From: Oscillospiraceae bacterium | Lineage (GTDB): Bacteria > Bacillota > Clostridia > Oscillospirales > Ruminococcaceae | DNA length: 64,000 nt | Assembly (NCBI GenBank): GCA_902362965.1 | Contig: CABIYQ010000006.1 | Span: forward strand, 1 to 64,000 | Reading direction: 5' to 3' | Shown here: positions 39,825 to 49,494 of the stretch, piece after piece | Layout of the letters: each line of letters starts with the position of its first letter | Position numbering within the stretch: the first letter of the stretch is position 1 | The notes under the pieces: model-generated | The model's input: the letters and a program-made list of their open reading frames with translations, nothing else | Told to the model about the DNA's origin: nothing | Database searches by the model: none | Position numbers and translations under genes: made by a program

Positions 39825-41119
39825 AGTATGTTAAAAATATTATGAATAATCTCCGGAGCGCACTTACCACTAATCCAGCAATGATTATATACTCAGTTCT
39901 TATTGCTATTATCGCTTGGTTTATTATTTCAATAACGGTGTATCCTACAACGCCTAAAACATTAAGCAACATACCGGTTGAAGTGGATATTACAGGGACG
40001 TCTGCCGAGGAAAACGGATTGAGCGTTATAAGCTATGAAACTAAAAAAGTTACTGTAACAATTCAGGGTAACCGTTCAAGCATTGGAAGTCTTTCGGCTG
40101 ACGATCTTGTCGCTTCGGCTGTTGTGGAAAATGTAACTTCCGCCGGAGAAAAGTATTTGAAGATTAATGTTATAAGTAAAAAGTCAGATGTAAAATTTGA
40201 CGTTACCAGCGTTAGTCCATCTACTATGGCGGTAATGTTCGATAAAATTGACACAAGAGAATTTGAACTTTCTGTTGAAGCTCCTAACATAAAAGCCGTT
40301 GAAGGTCTTTATATGGATAACGGTGATTTTAAATGTACTCCTAATGTAATAGAAGTTTCAGGTCCTTCAACTCAATTGGATAAAATTGATAAGGCTGCGG
40401 TAATTGTAAACAATGAACAGGAGCTTGACACTGCATACACATTTCACAGCTCGGAAGTTGTTTTGTATGACAAAAATGAATCAAAGATAGATACTAAAAA
40501 TATTACATTTAATACAAATGATTTTACTATTGATATACCGGTTTATATGCAAAAAAAATTGGATCTGAGTTATGATCTGAGATATGCTCCCGCAAATTTT
40601 GACGCTGACTCATTAAGTCTGGAAATGAATGTTAATACAATAAACGTTGCGTCTCCGAATACTGAGCTTGAAAAAATCAATACATGGAATATTGGTTCTA
40701 TTCCTCTGTATGATATTGACTGGGATTTCAATAAGTCGTTTGAACTGGAGATTCCTGAAAATTATAAGAATCTTTCAAATATTTCGACGGTAACGGTCAA
40801 GCTTAATACTGACGGACTTGCCAAAAAGACAGTAACAGTAAACGATATATCTATTTTAAATGCCCCAACCAATTATAATTGTACGGTAAATTCCTACGGA
40901 CTTGTCTTTGACATTATCGGACCTGAGGAGGATATCGCTGAAATAACGGAAAAGGATATTTTGGTTTCTGTTGATCTGCTGAAATATACGGTTCAGAGCA
41001 GTAATTTTACAGCGGATGCAACTATCAGTTTCCCCAATTATGATAAGGTGTGGGCAGTGGGACTTCAAAAGGTGTCCATTGAAGCTGAACCAATTACTAC
41101 AGAAAACAATAATGATTAA
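39821..41119 (+). CDS. cdaR: CdaA regulator CdaR (YbbR-domain protein)
   Basis: A 432-residue protein with one N-terminal membrane helix (about residues 17-38, IYSVLIAIIAWFIISITVYP) and an extracytoplasmic part of about four YbbR repeats, each near 80 residues with a .V.V.GP...L..I pattern (VIEVSGPSTQLDKIDKAAV). CdaR binds and modulates CdaA. The classical third gene, glmM, is absent downstream; a terminator follows instead. Confidence 0.9.
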   Translation: MKYVKNIMNNLRSALTTNPAMIIYSVLIAIIAWFIISITVYPTTPKTLSNIPVEVDITGTSAEENGLSVISYETKKVTVTIQGNRSSIGSLSADDLVASAVVENVTSAGEKYLKINVISKKSDVKFDVTSVSPSTMAVMFDKIDTREFELSVEAPNIKAVEGLYMDNGDFKCTPNVIEVSGPSTQLDKIDKAAVIVNNEQELDTAYTFHSSEVVLYDKNESKIDTKNITFNTNDFTIDIPVYMQKKLDLSYDLRYAPANFDADSLSLEMNVNTINVASPNTELEKINTWNIGSIPLYDIDWDFNKSFELEIPENYKNLSNISTVTVKLNTDGLAKKTVTVNDISILNAPTNYNCTVNSYGLVFDIIGPEEDIAEITEKDILVSVDLLKYTVQSSNFTADATISFPNYDKVWAVGLQKVSIEAEPITTENNND

Positions 41120-41123
41120 AAAT

Positions 41124-41157
41124 AAATGCGCTTTTCAATTGAAGAGCGCATTTTTAT
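41124..41157. terminator. Bidirectional terminator after cdaR
   Basis: AAATGCGCTTTTC and GAAGAGCGCATTT form a 13-bp stem (one G-T pair) with loop AATT, and T-runs follow on both strands. It is shared with the convergent membrane gene. Confidence 0.92.
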
Positions 41158-41825
41158 TAATTTTTAATATTCAATAAACGGCATACGGGTTTATTTAGAG
41201 TTTTCATTAGGAATTTTACAATTATTCCTGTAAAACATGCAGCTATAAATGTTCCTTCACGAACTCCTTGAATTTTATGTGATAGTATTAATGAGATGAC
41301 CGCTGCCATGATTACGCATGATATATCGAAAGCAATTTTCACATTACCAAATTTTAAATGTAGTTTATCAGATATTGCTTTGACAAAGCCTTCACCTGAA
41401 TTAAGTACCACATTTGCAATGACTGAAAGAGTAACGCCCAATGCCACTGTTATCATTCCGACTACAGTTAATATTAATCTTACAGTGTAGTGGTTCGGAA
41501 CTGAATCAGCTGATATTATGTATTTTGAAAAATCTGTAAACCAACCGAAAATAAGTGATAAGGGAATTTGCATAAGCTGTATTTTTTGGAAATCCTTTCG
41601 CAGAATAATTATTTGAAGTAAAAGAAGCGTCATATTCCAGATAAACAGCAGATATCCAAGGGATATGGGAGTATTTAAACTGAGAGCATAGGCAACAGAC
41701 GATATAGGAGATGTGCCAAGACCTCCTTTTACAGCCAGACTTACTCCCATAGCCGTACAAAACAAACTGATAATAAAAAGCAAATATCTTTTAAACAGCT
41801 CTGTGTTCGACATTTTTATTGACAT
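41157..41825 (-). CDS. YczE/YitT-like membrane protein
   Basis: A 222-residue protein with about five to six membrane helices. VSLAVKGGLGTSPISSVAYA and the second-half copy VTLSVIANVVLNSGEGFVKA are typical of the YczE/YyaS/YitT superfamily, an inner-membrane group with no proven transport function. The start MSIKMSN follows GGTGAT; a second methionine four codons later is possible. It is probably monocistronic. Confidence 0.8.
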   Translation of the reverse strand: MSIKMSNTELFKRYLLFIISLFCTAMGVSLAVKGGLGTSPISSVAYALSLNTPISLGYLLFIWNMTLLLLQIIILRKDFQKIQLMQIPLSLIFGWFTDFSKYIISADSVPNHYTVRLILTVVGMITVALGVTLSVIANVVLNSGEGFVKAISDKLHLKFGNVKIAFDISCVIMAAVISLILSHKIQGVREGTFIAACFTGIIVKFLMKTLNKPVCRLLNIKN

Positions 41826-41876
41826 ATTTCATCACCATATAATATTATATCACTTTATTTTTTTAATGGCAACAAT

Positions 41877-41911
41877 AAAACTGCAAAAACCAGTAAGATT
41901 TTTGCAGTTTT
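41877..41911 (-). terminator. Terminator of the EF-G paralogue
   Basis: AAAACTGCAAAAA (41877-41889) and TTTTTGCAGTTTT (41899-41911) form a perfect 13-bp stem. The minus-strand stem ends in T's. Confidence 0.85.
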
Positions 41912-41921
41912 TATATTTCAT

Positions 41922-43970
41922 TTATTCTTGAATACTTTCTGTAATAACTTCTGCTACAAGATTTGCAGGCAGTTGTTCATATCTCAGAAAATCGAATGTG
42001 AAACTTCCCATACCTCTTGTGACTTGTTTTAGGTACATAGTAAAGCTATGCATTTCTCTCATGGGAACTTCAGCAGAAATTTCAGTCATACCTTCTTCGT
42101 ATGGTTCCATTCCCAGAACTCTTCCTCTGCGTTTGTTAAGTTCACCCATAACATCTCCGGTATTTTCGTCCGGTACGACTGCTTTAAGATTTCCGATCGG
42201 TTCAAGCATTACCGGTTCGGCCTGTTTCAGACCTTCCTTATACGCAAGGGAAGCGGCTGTTTTAAATGCCATTTCCGATGAATCGACAGGGTGATATGAG
42301 CCGTCTACAAGTATTGCTTTGAGTCCTACAACGGGGCAGCCGGCAAGTACGCCTTTTTTTACGGATTCCTGCAATCCTTTTTCAACCGCAGGGAAGTAGT
42401 TTTTTGGCACTGCTCCGCCGAATACTTTTTCTTCGAATATAAGCGAATCGCTTACACAAGGTTCAAATTCGATCCATACATGACCGTATTGACCGTGTCC
42501 GCCTGTTTGTTTCTTGTACTTTCCTTCAGCTTTGACCTTGCGACGGATAGTTTCTTTGTATGCGATTTTAGGTTCTTTCAGTTCAATATCAACACCGAAC
42601 TTGTTTTTCAGCTTGGATACGGTAACCTCAAGGTGCTGTTCGCCCAGACCGCTTAAAATCTGTTCTTTAGTACTTTCATTCTGTTCGTATTTTAAGGTTT
42701 TGTCTTCGTCAAGTATTCTTTGAATGCCGGTTGAAATTTTGCTTTCATCACCCTGTGCGCTGCATACTGCCATTGAATAGCATGGAACAGGAAGAGATAA
42801 TTTTTTAAATAAAACCTTACGTTCCGGAGAGCAAAGAGTATCAAAAGTAGACGCATTAATTTTAACTGCGGTTACAATATCGCCGGCGGTTGCTTCTGAT
42901 GTTTCAGTTTGTTGTTTGCCTTTCATAAAATAAAGCTTACCGATTTTTTCATTTTCTCCTGTTGAAGAATTGAAAACTGTTGAATCTGCTTTCAGTATGC
43001 CCGACATGACTTTAATATACGACACTTTTCCGATAAACGGGTCAGCTACGGTTTTAAATACGAATGCAGACAGAGGTTCTTCTGTAGTGCATTTAATTTG
43101 TATCAAATCATCTCCTAATGCTGCTTCAACCGATTCAGACTCATCTGCGGACGGAATAAGAAGTGCAATTTCTTTTAAAAGCATATCAATACCGGATAAA
43201 TTAACGGCTGATGTGCATACGACAGGAGTAATTATGCCATTGTTCATACCGTTGTGTATACCGTCGATCAGTTCTTTTTGAGTAAACGGTTCACCTTCAA
43301 AGAATTTCTCCATTAATGCTTCGTCAGTTTCGGCAACAGCCTCGCTTACAGCCTCCAACAGGCCATCGATACGATAAGTCATTTTTTCAATTTCAGGCAT
43401 TTCAGTTTCAATTGTATTGCCCTTATCATCGTATTTATACGCTTTCATTTCTATAAGATTTACGTAAGAAGCAATTTTTTCATTTTCAATAACAGGTACT
43501 ACAACAGGGCAAACTGTAGGACCGAATACGGTTTTAAGTTCTGTAAGCACGTTATAGAAATTAGCGTTTTCATCGTCGATCTTTGTTACTACAAACATTT
43601 TAGATTTATTCTGTTTTACAGCTTCTTTATACGCTTTTTTTGTACCGACCTTAACGCCTGATTTTGCTGAAACAGTTATCATAACCGTATCGGCGGCGGA
43701 TATTCCCTGAATCATTTCTCCTGCAAAATCAAAAAGTCCCGGAGTGTCAAGGAGATTTACTTTTATATCTTCATATTCAAATGCCGCCGCAGAGCTGCCT
43801 ATTGAAATTTTTCTTTTTACTTCTTCCGGATCAAAATCCATTATTGTTGTTCCGTCGGTTGTTTTGCCAAGTCTGTCGGAAACTCCGACTTTATAAAGCA
43901 GCGCTTCTGCAAGTGAAGTCTTTCCTGAACCGTTATGTCCTGCCAGAGTTATATTTTTTATACGTTTCAT
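41922..43970 (-). CDS. Elongation factor G-like GTPase (paralogue)
   Basis: A 682-residue translational GTPase with all EF-G domains. The P-loop is GHNGSGKTSLAE (normally GHVDHGKT), the G3 motif DTPGLFDFAGE (normally DTPGHVDF), and the nucleotide-recognition motif TKID (normally NKMD). Domain IV has GGHGQYGHVWIEFEP and SYHPVDSSEMAFKTAASLAY. The altered G motifs place it with EF-G paralogues (FusA2/EF-G-like), which are not the main translocase. The start follows AGGAGCG; a longer in-frame extension upstream is AT-rich and lacks a Shine-Dalgarno. A main fusA would be expected elsewhere. Confidence 0.9.
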   Translation of the reverse strand: MKRIKNITLAGHNGSGKTSLAEALLYKVGVSDRLGKTTDGTTIMDFDPEEVKRKISIGSSAAAFEYEDIKVNLLDTPGLFDFAGEMIQGISAADTVMITVSAKSGVKVGTKKAYKEAVKQNKSKMFVVTKIDDENANFYNVLTELKTVFGPTVCPVVVPVIENEKIASYVNLIEMKAYKYDDKGNTIETEMPEIEKMTYRIDGLLEAVSEAVAETDEALMEKFFEGEPFTQKELIDGIHNGMNNGIITPVVCTSAVNLSGIDMLLKEIALLIPSADESESVEAALGDDLIQIKCTTEEPLSAFVFKTVADPFIGKVSYIKVMSGILKADSTVFNSSTGENEKIGKLYFMKGKQQTETSEATAGDIVTAVKINASTFDTLCSPERKVLFKKLSLPVPCYSMAVCSAQGDESKISTGIQRILDEDKTLKYEQNESTKEQILSGLGEQHLEVTVSKLKNKFGVDIELKEPKIAYKETIRRKVKAEGKYKKQTGGHGQYGHVWIEFEPCVSDSLIFEEKVFGGAVPKNYFPAVEKGLQESVKKGVLAGCPVVGLKAILVDGSYHPVDSSEMAFKTAASLAYKEGLKQAEPVMLEPIGNLKAVVPDENTGDVMGELNKRRGRVLGMEPYEEGMTEISAEVPMREMHSFTMYLKQVTRGMGSFTFDFLRYEQLPANLVAEVITESIQE

Positions 43971-44243
43971 TGTGGTTTCGCTCCTTTTATCAAATTGTAC
44001 AATAACACACTTAATATTATACTGGATTTTATTTATTATTTCAACTATTTGCAAAATATTCTACATATTTTATTAAAATTGAGCTTGTATTTTGTCTATT
44101 TTGCATATAATTTTTATTTGGTTTGTGAAAATCCATAAGGAATAAAAATTGAAATTATCAATAAAGATTGTGTTTGCTTTTTTAACTTTTGCTTGTAAAA
44201 ACTATATTTTTCTTTATTTTCCATTTTATATTCCTTTTGTAAA

Positions 44244-44270
44244 ATGCCGAATCGTTAAACGATCCGGCAT
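44244..44270 (-). terminator. Terminator of the P-type ATPase-like gene
   Basis: ATGCCG-A-ATCG and CGAT-C-CGGCAT form a hairpin with one mismatch, 5 bases beyond the gene's stop. Confidence 0.7.
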
Positions 44271-44274
44271 ATCA

Positions 44275-46800
44275 TTAAAGTTTTCTTATTTTAATAGCAA
44301 AAACGGTTATAACAGTACATATCAGATGGTAAGCGAGAAGCATTGCAGGTGATAGATCCGAAAACGCATTCAAAACGCAGTTGACAGCCACGACGCCCAG
44401 TCCTAACAATGCTGATGCAGACTGTATTGCAACGCCTGCGGCTACAGTTTTTCTTATGGATTTAGCGCCCATAATAAGCTGTATAAAGGAAGTAAATTTT
44501 CCTGAACAAGCCATAGAAGCGCTTATTTTTTTAACCTTTTTAGTTTCTTCGTCAAAATCCTTTACCATTCTTTGAGGAATGATCTTGAGCAGTTCGTCTG
44601 AATAATTAAAAAGGGAGGAAATACGTCTGATCGTAATAAACGGATCCACACTTTTTATAATAACGGCAATATCATTTTTTTCCAATTGTTTCATACACTT
44701 TTTTACAGCAGGGCTTGCCGTTACTTCAATTATAAACATTGCCGCCAGATTGCCCGAAACGGAAAGATAAAGTGCGTCCCGATTTCCCTCGGTAAATTCA
44801 TTTTCCTTTGTTTTAGTAGGGATTCCTTCAATATTATGACTGTTCATAAGCTCACGGTTTCCAAGAAGAATTCTTCTGTTATTGATCCAGCCGCACAGAC
44901 CCATTGAGTCCTCATAAACAAAATTTTCAACATGACTGAGCATTTTTTGCTTTCCCGAAATAACATCATTAAAAAGATCTTTTAAAATACTGTTTCCGTG
45001 AGACGCCAGACTGGCTGCTTCTATCAAGGCTTCATCAATTTTAGTACCTGAAAAAAGCTTTATGGAGCATAAATTTATAGTACCTTCGGGGAATAATGTG
45101 CTGGCGTCAATCATAACTGAATTGATATCATAATAATCTTCAACGCTTTGATATCCAAGCATAACGCCATGGTTTCTGACATATTTTTTTGCCGCTTTTT
45201 CAAGAGGAATATTAGCAATAAGCGGTATTGCCATACATGCACATGCGCTGACGCATGCTGAAAAAACGAACAATGCAAAGCATACGGCTTCTTTATTGAA
45301 AGTTCCTATTTTCCAGAATGTCAGACCAGCGGAAAACAGCAGAGAAAAAATCATAACAATGGGAGCGATTATACGGCTGTATTTATCTCCGGTATCGGAA
45401 GAATATGTATACTTGGCAAAATCCTTTATAAAATTGGTGCGCTTCATTGTCGCAAGAATAGGAAAATCTCCGATAGTACCTCTTGTAAGGCTTTCCGCTC
45501 TGTCTACGTCCTCAACGCACACTATTGCATGACGGTTGAAATCCTTGGAAATAAAATCAAAATTCAAAGACGCTCTGCTGAGTATGAGACGTTTTCCGAA
45601 GGCATTGATCAGGAGACTTAATACTGCGACAGGAGTGTAAATAAAAAACTTTTCGTTATGGAGCATTTGCGGGTCGAGTATTGCAGGAATCGCCGAAACG
45701 GCAGAAGCTATGCAGGTAAGCGCTGTGAGGCTGTCGCTGTCTGCACGGAATTTAATCAAGCTTATCAGTCCGTTTTTTATTGTTCCGAATGAAACTATCA
45801 TTGAAAGCAGAAGCAGCAGTATCTGAACCCAAGAGTATATTTCGGGTGAACGGCTGATACTTAGCATTTCAGGTACCGGAAGTTTTAAGGTTTCTCCTAC
45901 AGCTATGTAGACGCTGAAAACAGTCATTATCAGCAGTACCATAATTCTGAATGAAATATTTCCCCTGATATCTGCAATATCGTTTTTTATTTTACGGGCG
46001 TCCTCAAAGCTGTCGTAATCTTTTATCGACTGTTTTTTGCTGTAGGATTTGCCTTTATTTTTTTTCTTTTTTCCTTTGATATTATCTTCTTCAAAAATTC
46101 CTTCGCTGAAAGGCTGATTAATTTCGGGGATCTGAACGTCCAGTGCTTCAGGAGCTGCCGATTCAATCAGTTCTACCATCCCGTTTTGAGGTTCTGGTTC
46201 TTTTTTATTTTCTTCTTCACGTTTTACTATGAATTTTCTTTTTTTCTTTTCGGGGTTAGTATATATACCGTCCGGAGATTCAACGGAATAGGTAAATTCC
46301 GGCTGCTTTTTTTTCTTTTTCCGCCGTTTTGCACGCATTTCCTTGGCACGTGTAGAATTACTCATTTTTCGTACTTTAGGAACATATACTTCATCAGAGG
46401 TATTTTGAGTGACCACAGCTCCGTCGTAACCTTCAATGGAATCGGTAGCTCTCGGAGGAAGATCGGCTTTATTTATTTGAATATCCTTTACAGAATTTAT
46501 GTAAGAGACGTTTGGTCTGTTAATATCCGAAACCGCAAATTTTCCTGATTTATGACTTGGTGACGGTTTTTTGACAATGTCTTTTTCTGCGCTTTGCAGT
46601 TCGTTAATATTAAATGCAGCGGTTATATCTGCATTTTTTGCGTATTCCGGTATTTTAATATATCCGGTATTCTGATAAGGTTTGTCAGCGTTAATTTTCG
46701 TTTGCGTCTGAACTTCTGCTGATTTATGTTTAACGGAGGCTTTAGATGATCCTCCGGAATATTCATTTAATATATCGTCAAGATTATAATCTTTAGGCAT
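44275..46800 (-). CDS. Degenerate P-type ATPase-like membrane protein
   Basis: An 841-residue protein. Residues 1-270 are polar and disordered with lysine runs (AKRRKKKKKQPEF). The rest follows a P1-type ATPase plan: membrane pairs near 285-345 and 365-400, an actuator-like domain, and ACVSACACMAIPLIANIPLE in place of the metal-site CPC helix. The phosphorylation region reads MIDASTLFPEG where active pumps have DKTGTLTEG: the aspartate remains but KTGT does not. The nucleotide-site HP is ASHGN, and the TGDGxNDxP hinge is absent. It is probably not a pump; a scaffold or regulatory role is possible. It lies 16 bases after rlmB. Confidence 0.75.
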   Translation of the reverse strand: MPKDYNLDDILNEYSGGSSKASVKHKSAEVQTQTKINADKPYQNTGYIKIPEYAKNADITAAFNINELQSAEKDIVKKPSPSHKSGKFAVSDINRPNVSYINSVKDIQINKADLPPRATDSIEGYDGAVVTQNTSDEVYVPKVRKMSNSTRAKEMRAKRRKKKKKQPEFTYSVESPDGIYTNPEKKKRKFIVKREEENKKEPEPQNGMVELIESAAPEALDVQIPEINQPFSEGIFEEDNIKGKKKKNKGKSYSKKQSIKDYDSFEDARKIKNDIADIRGNISFRIMVLLIMTVFSVYIAVGETLKLPVPEMLSISRSPEIYSWVQILLLLLSMIVSFGTIKNGLISLIKFRADSDSLTALTCIASAVSAIPAILDPQMLHNEKFFIYTPVAVLSLLINAFGKRLILSRASLNFDFISKDFNRHAIVCVEDVDRAESLTRGTIGDFPILATMKRTNFIKDFAKYTYSSDTGDKYSRIIAPIVMIFSLLFSAGLTFWKIGTFNKEAVCFALFVFSACVSACACMAIPLIANIPLEKAAKKYVRNHGVMLGYQSVEDYYDINSVMIDASTLFPEGTINLCSIKLFSGTKIDEALIEAASLASHGNSILKDLFNDVISGKQKMLSHVENFVYEDSMGLCGWINNRRILLGNRELMNSHNIEGIPTKTKENEFTEGNRDALYLSVSGNLAAMFIIEVTASPAVKKCMKQLEKNDIAVIIKSVDPFITIRRISSLFNYSDELLKIIPQRMVKDFDEETKKVKKISASMACSGKFTSFIQLIMGAKSIRKTVAAGVAIQSASALLGLGVVAVNCVLNAFSDLSPAMLLAYHLICTVITVFAIKIRKL

Positions 46801-46816
46801 TTATATCAATCTCCAA

Positions 46817-47551
46817 TTATTTCTTTGTTCTTTGTCTTACAGCTTCATACATAAAGATACCTGCGGCTACTGAGGCATTTAAAGATGTAATTTTTCCGTT
46901 CATGGGCAGCTTAAGTAAAAAATCGCACTTTTCTTTAATAAGCCTTCCCATGCCAAACCCTTCCGAGCCTATTACAAGAGCAATACTGCCCTTCAGGTCA
47001 ACACCGTCATAATCTTCACCGGAAGCGTCAGTACCATAGATCCACACGCCGTTTTCCTTAAGCTTATCAATTGCTCCGGCAAGATTAGAAACCCTTGCCA
47101 CTGGAACCCAGCTTGCAGCTCCGGCAGAGGTTTTATGAACGGTAGCGTTAAGTGAAGCGCTTCGTCTTTTAGGGATAATAATTCCGTCTGCACCGGCAGC
47201 TTCGGCTGTTCTGATAATAGCGCCCAGATTATGCGGGTCTTCGATTTCATCGCAAATAATTATAAATGGCTCGGTACCCTTTTTGGCAGAAATCTCAAGT
47301 ATGTCTTCAACAGATACATATTCCGCACATGCTGTTACGGCAGCTACGCCCTGATGAGCTGCTCCCTGCGTCAGCTGTTCCAGCTTCTGGAAATTTACGT
47401 CCTTTACTACAGCTCCGTTTTTCTTTGCCATTGAACGGATTCTGCCTAAAATTCCGCCTTCGCCGTTTATATATACAGTATCTATATTAGCTTCTGATTT
47501 TAATGCTTCCAGAACAGGATTCCTTCCGCAGATTATATTTTTTTCATTCAT
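46817..47551 (-). CDS. rlmB: 23S rRNA 2'-O-methyltransferase RlmB/TrmH family
   Basis: A 244-residue SpoU-type methyltransferase. The N-terminal substrate-binding domain begins ICGRNPVLEALKS. The trefoil-knot domain has DEIEDPHNLGAIIRTAEAAG (motif 1 with NxGAIIRTA), ALVIGSEGFGMGRLI (motif 2) and LPMNGKITSLNASVAAGIF (motif 3). RlmB methylates G2251 of 23S rRNA. Cysteine- and ribosome-linked neighbours often seen (cysS, mini-III) are absent. It is transcribed with the degenerate P-type ATPase gene. Confidence 0.92.
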   Translation of the reverse strand: MNEKNIICGRNPVLEALKSEANIDTVYINGEGGILGRIRSMAKKNGAVVKDVNFQKLEQLTQGAAHQGVAAVTACAEYVSVEDILEISAKKGTEPFIIICDEIEDPHNLGAIIRTAEAAGADGIIIPKRRSASLNATVHKTSAGAASWVPVARVSNLAGAIDKLKENGVWIYGTDASGEDYDGVDLKGSIALVIGSEGFGMGRLIKEKCDFLLKLPMNGKITSLNASVAAGIFMYEAVRQRTKK

Positions 47552-47691
47552 ATATAATTTACTTCCAATATTTAAATTTACAACAAAATTATCTTTATTT
47601 TTTTACAAATCGTTTACAAGATTAATTATAACATTATTACAGAAAAATTACAAGAGAATTTTACAGAATATTTTGTTACATAAAGACGAAA

Positions 47692-47952
47692 TCAAAATAA
47701 TATTGCAGAAAGTAAATAAATACCAGAACCCAACGCCAGAAATCCGGCTGTTATTATAAGCAGTAATTTAAGCCAGAATACGTATTTAGGCGGTTTAGGA
47801 CTCATACTCCGTATAAGCTCGTTTGCCTCACGGCTTATAAGTTTTTCCGGTGCGTTGCTCATATTAGGCTTTAAATACAGTACCGCTTTTTCAAAATATA
47901 TACTTTGAGGATTATTGATCTCCAAAACTTTTTTGTTAACTCCTTTAATCAT
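47692..47952 (-). CDS. Small C-tail membrane protein
   Basis: An 86-residue protein with an N-terminal soluble part (MIKGVNKKVLEINNPQSIYF, EKAVLYLKP) and a single C-terminal membrane helix (about residues 62-84). The start follows GGAGG. I believe similar small proteins occur in Ruminococcaceae but know no function. It stands alone between rlmB and the DnaA-box-like cluster. Confidence 0.65.
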   Translation of the reverse strand: MIKGVNKKVLEINNPQSIYFEKAVLYLKPNMSNAPEKLISREANELIRSMSPKPPKYVFWLKLLLIITAGFLALGSGIYLLSAILF

Positions 47953-48039
47953 TGTAACCTCCGAAAGCTGATTTCAGGAATAATTATTCCCAGGATTCGG
48001 ATAAATATACATTCTGTAATAGCAAACTGTTTAAACCAC

Positions 48040-48112
48040 TGTGGAAAACTGTGTGGAAAGGGTGGAAAACTACTGTAAAAGCTGTGGAAAACTGTGTGGA
48101 AAAGGTGGAAAA
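48040..48112. repeat. Cluster of six DnaA-box-like sequences
   Basis: On the minus strand the region carries six 9-mers of the form TTTTCCACA or a one-base variant: 48040-48048, 48052-48060, 48061-48069, 48083-48091, 48095-48103 and 48104-48112. They form two copies of a three-box unit 43 bases apart with identical internal spacing. TTTTCCACA fits the DnaA-box consensus TTWTNCACA. No dnaA or dnaN gene is near, so this may be a DnaA-titration or regulatory site, or part of an origin. It fills most of the gene-free stretch 47953-48257. Confidence 0.55.
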
Positions 48113-48230
48113 TTTCGCAAATCCACAATTTCAAGTCTGTTGAAAACAAATATTACTGTCTGTAATACCAAAATGTAACTCGTTTTTAACCTTTATGTAA
48201 CATTTTAACAATTAAATAATATTTAATATG

Positions 48231-48252
48231 AAAAAGGACGGCATATCCGTCC
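48231..48252 (-). terminator. Terminator of the dehydratase activase genes
   Basis: AAAAAGGACGG and CCGTCCTTTTT form an 11-bp stem with loop CATAT, just beyond the stop of the gene ending at 48258. Confidence 0.88.
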
Positions 48253-48257
48253 TTTTT

Positions 48258-49478
48258 TTATTTTTTTGCATTTGCAAGCATAAGCTTGATTCTGTTTTCC
48301 TGATTAACTTTGGTAGCGCCGGGATCGTAATCGATAGCTACTATATTGGCGTTTGGATACGCCTGTTTTATAACTCTTGACATACCCTTAGCTACAATAT
48401 GATTAGGCAGACAGCCGAAAGGCTGAGTACAGATAATATTTTCCGTACCGGTTTCTGCGAGAGCCGCCATTTCGGCAGGAATAAGCCAGCCTTCGCCCAT
48501 ATTTACTCCCTGACTGATATACTTGTCGGCAAGCTTTCTTATGTGATCAAAGTCATGAGGAGCTTCGAAAACGCCGTGTTCGTTTATAGTTTTTATAACT
48601 GTTTTCTGTACCTTGTGAATAAAGCTATAGCCAATTTTACTGAAAAGAGTTTTCTGAGATTTAAACTGATACAGTTTACCGTCTGCAACGGAACCGGCAA
48701 GGCAATACATTACAAATTCCATAAGCGCCGGTACTATAGGCTCGCAGCCTTCAGACAACAGAAATTCTTCCAGATGATTGTTTGCAAGAGGAGAATATTT
48801 TACGTAAATTTCTCCAACTATTCCCACACGGATTTTCTTTTCTTTGGTACGCTTTATTGTATCGAAATCTTCACACATCATACGGCAGTATTTTTTACAT
48901 TTAAGAAACTCTCTTTTATCAAAAATCGGTATGAGCTTTTGCTGCCATAGATCTCTCATTTTATCGGTATCACCCTTGTTTATTTCGTAAGGCTTGCACT
49001 GATTATATAAGGACATGAGTAAATCACCGTAAAATACAGCATAAACAACTTTTATAAGTAGCGGTAAGGTAAGATCAAGTCCGTTGCCTTTTTCCAATCC
49101 GCTTAAATTCAGGGAAATAACAGGCACTTGAGGAAATTCCTTTTTAAGTGCCTTTCTGAGCAGATGAATATAGTTTGACGCACGGCAGCCGCCTCCGGTC
49201 TGGGTGAGCATTAAGGCGGTTTTGTTAACGTCATACTTACCGCTTTTGAGAGCATTAATAAACTGTCCGATTACAAGCAGCGCCGGATAGCATGTATCGT
49301 TGTGGACATTTTTCAGTCCCTCGTCCACGACCTCTCTTGTAGAGGTCTGAAGCAGTTCTACATTATATCCGTATTTTTTTAAAATGTTTATTATAAGCTT
49401 GAAATGTACAGGCAGCATATCGGGAACAAGAATAGTATAGCTGTCTTTCATTTCCGGCTTGAATACAGGGTATTGCAT
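48258..49478 (-). CDS. 2-hydroxyacyl-CoA dehydratase-like protein, C-terminal component
   Basis: A 406-residue protein related to the D-component/DUF2229-associated part of the (R)-2-hydroxyglutaryl-CoA dehydratase activase family. HNDTCYPALLVIGQFINAL, LTQTGGGCRASNYIHLLRKA and IICTQPFGCLPNHIVAKGM carry conserved cysteines that may hold a 4Fe-4S cluster. In many Bacillota this part is fused to the activase in one protein of about 1400 residues. Here it is a separate gene 16 bases downstream of the 975-residue activase gene. The substrate of this branch is unknown. Confidence 0.82.
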   Translation of the reverse strand: MQYPVFKPEMKDSYTILVPDMLPVHFKLIINILKKYGYNVELLQTSTREVVDEGLKNVHNDTCYPALLVIGQFINALKSGKYDVNKTALMLTQTGGGCRASNYIHLLRKALKKEFPQVPVISLNLSGLEKGNGLDLTLPLLIKVVYAVFYGDLLMSLYNQCKPYEINKGDTDKMRDLWQQKLIPIFDKREFLKCKKYCRMMCEDFDTIKRTKEKKIRVGIVGEIYVKYSPLANNHLEEFLLSEGCEPIVPALMEFVMYCLAGSVADGKLYQFKSQKTLFSKIGYSFIHKVQKTVIKTINEHGVFEAPHDFDHIRKLADKYISQGVNMGEGWLIPAEMAALAETGTENIICTQPFGCLPNHIVAKGMSRVIKQAYPNANIVAIDYDPGATKVNQENRIKLMLANAKK

Positions 49479-49494
49479 AAGTATTTCTCCAATC

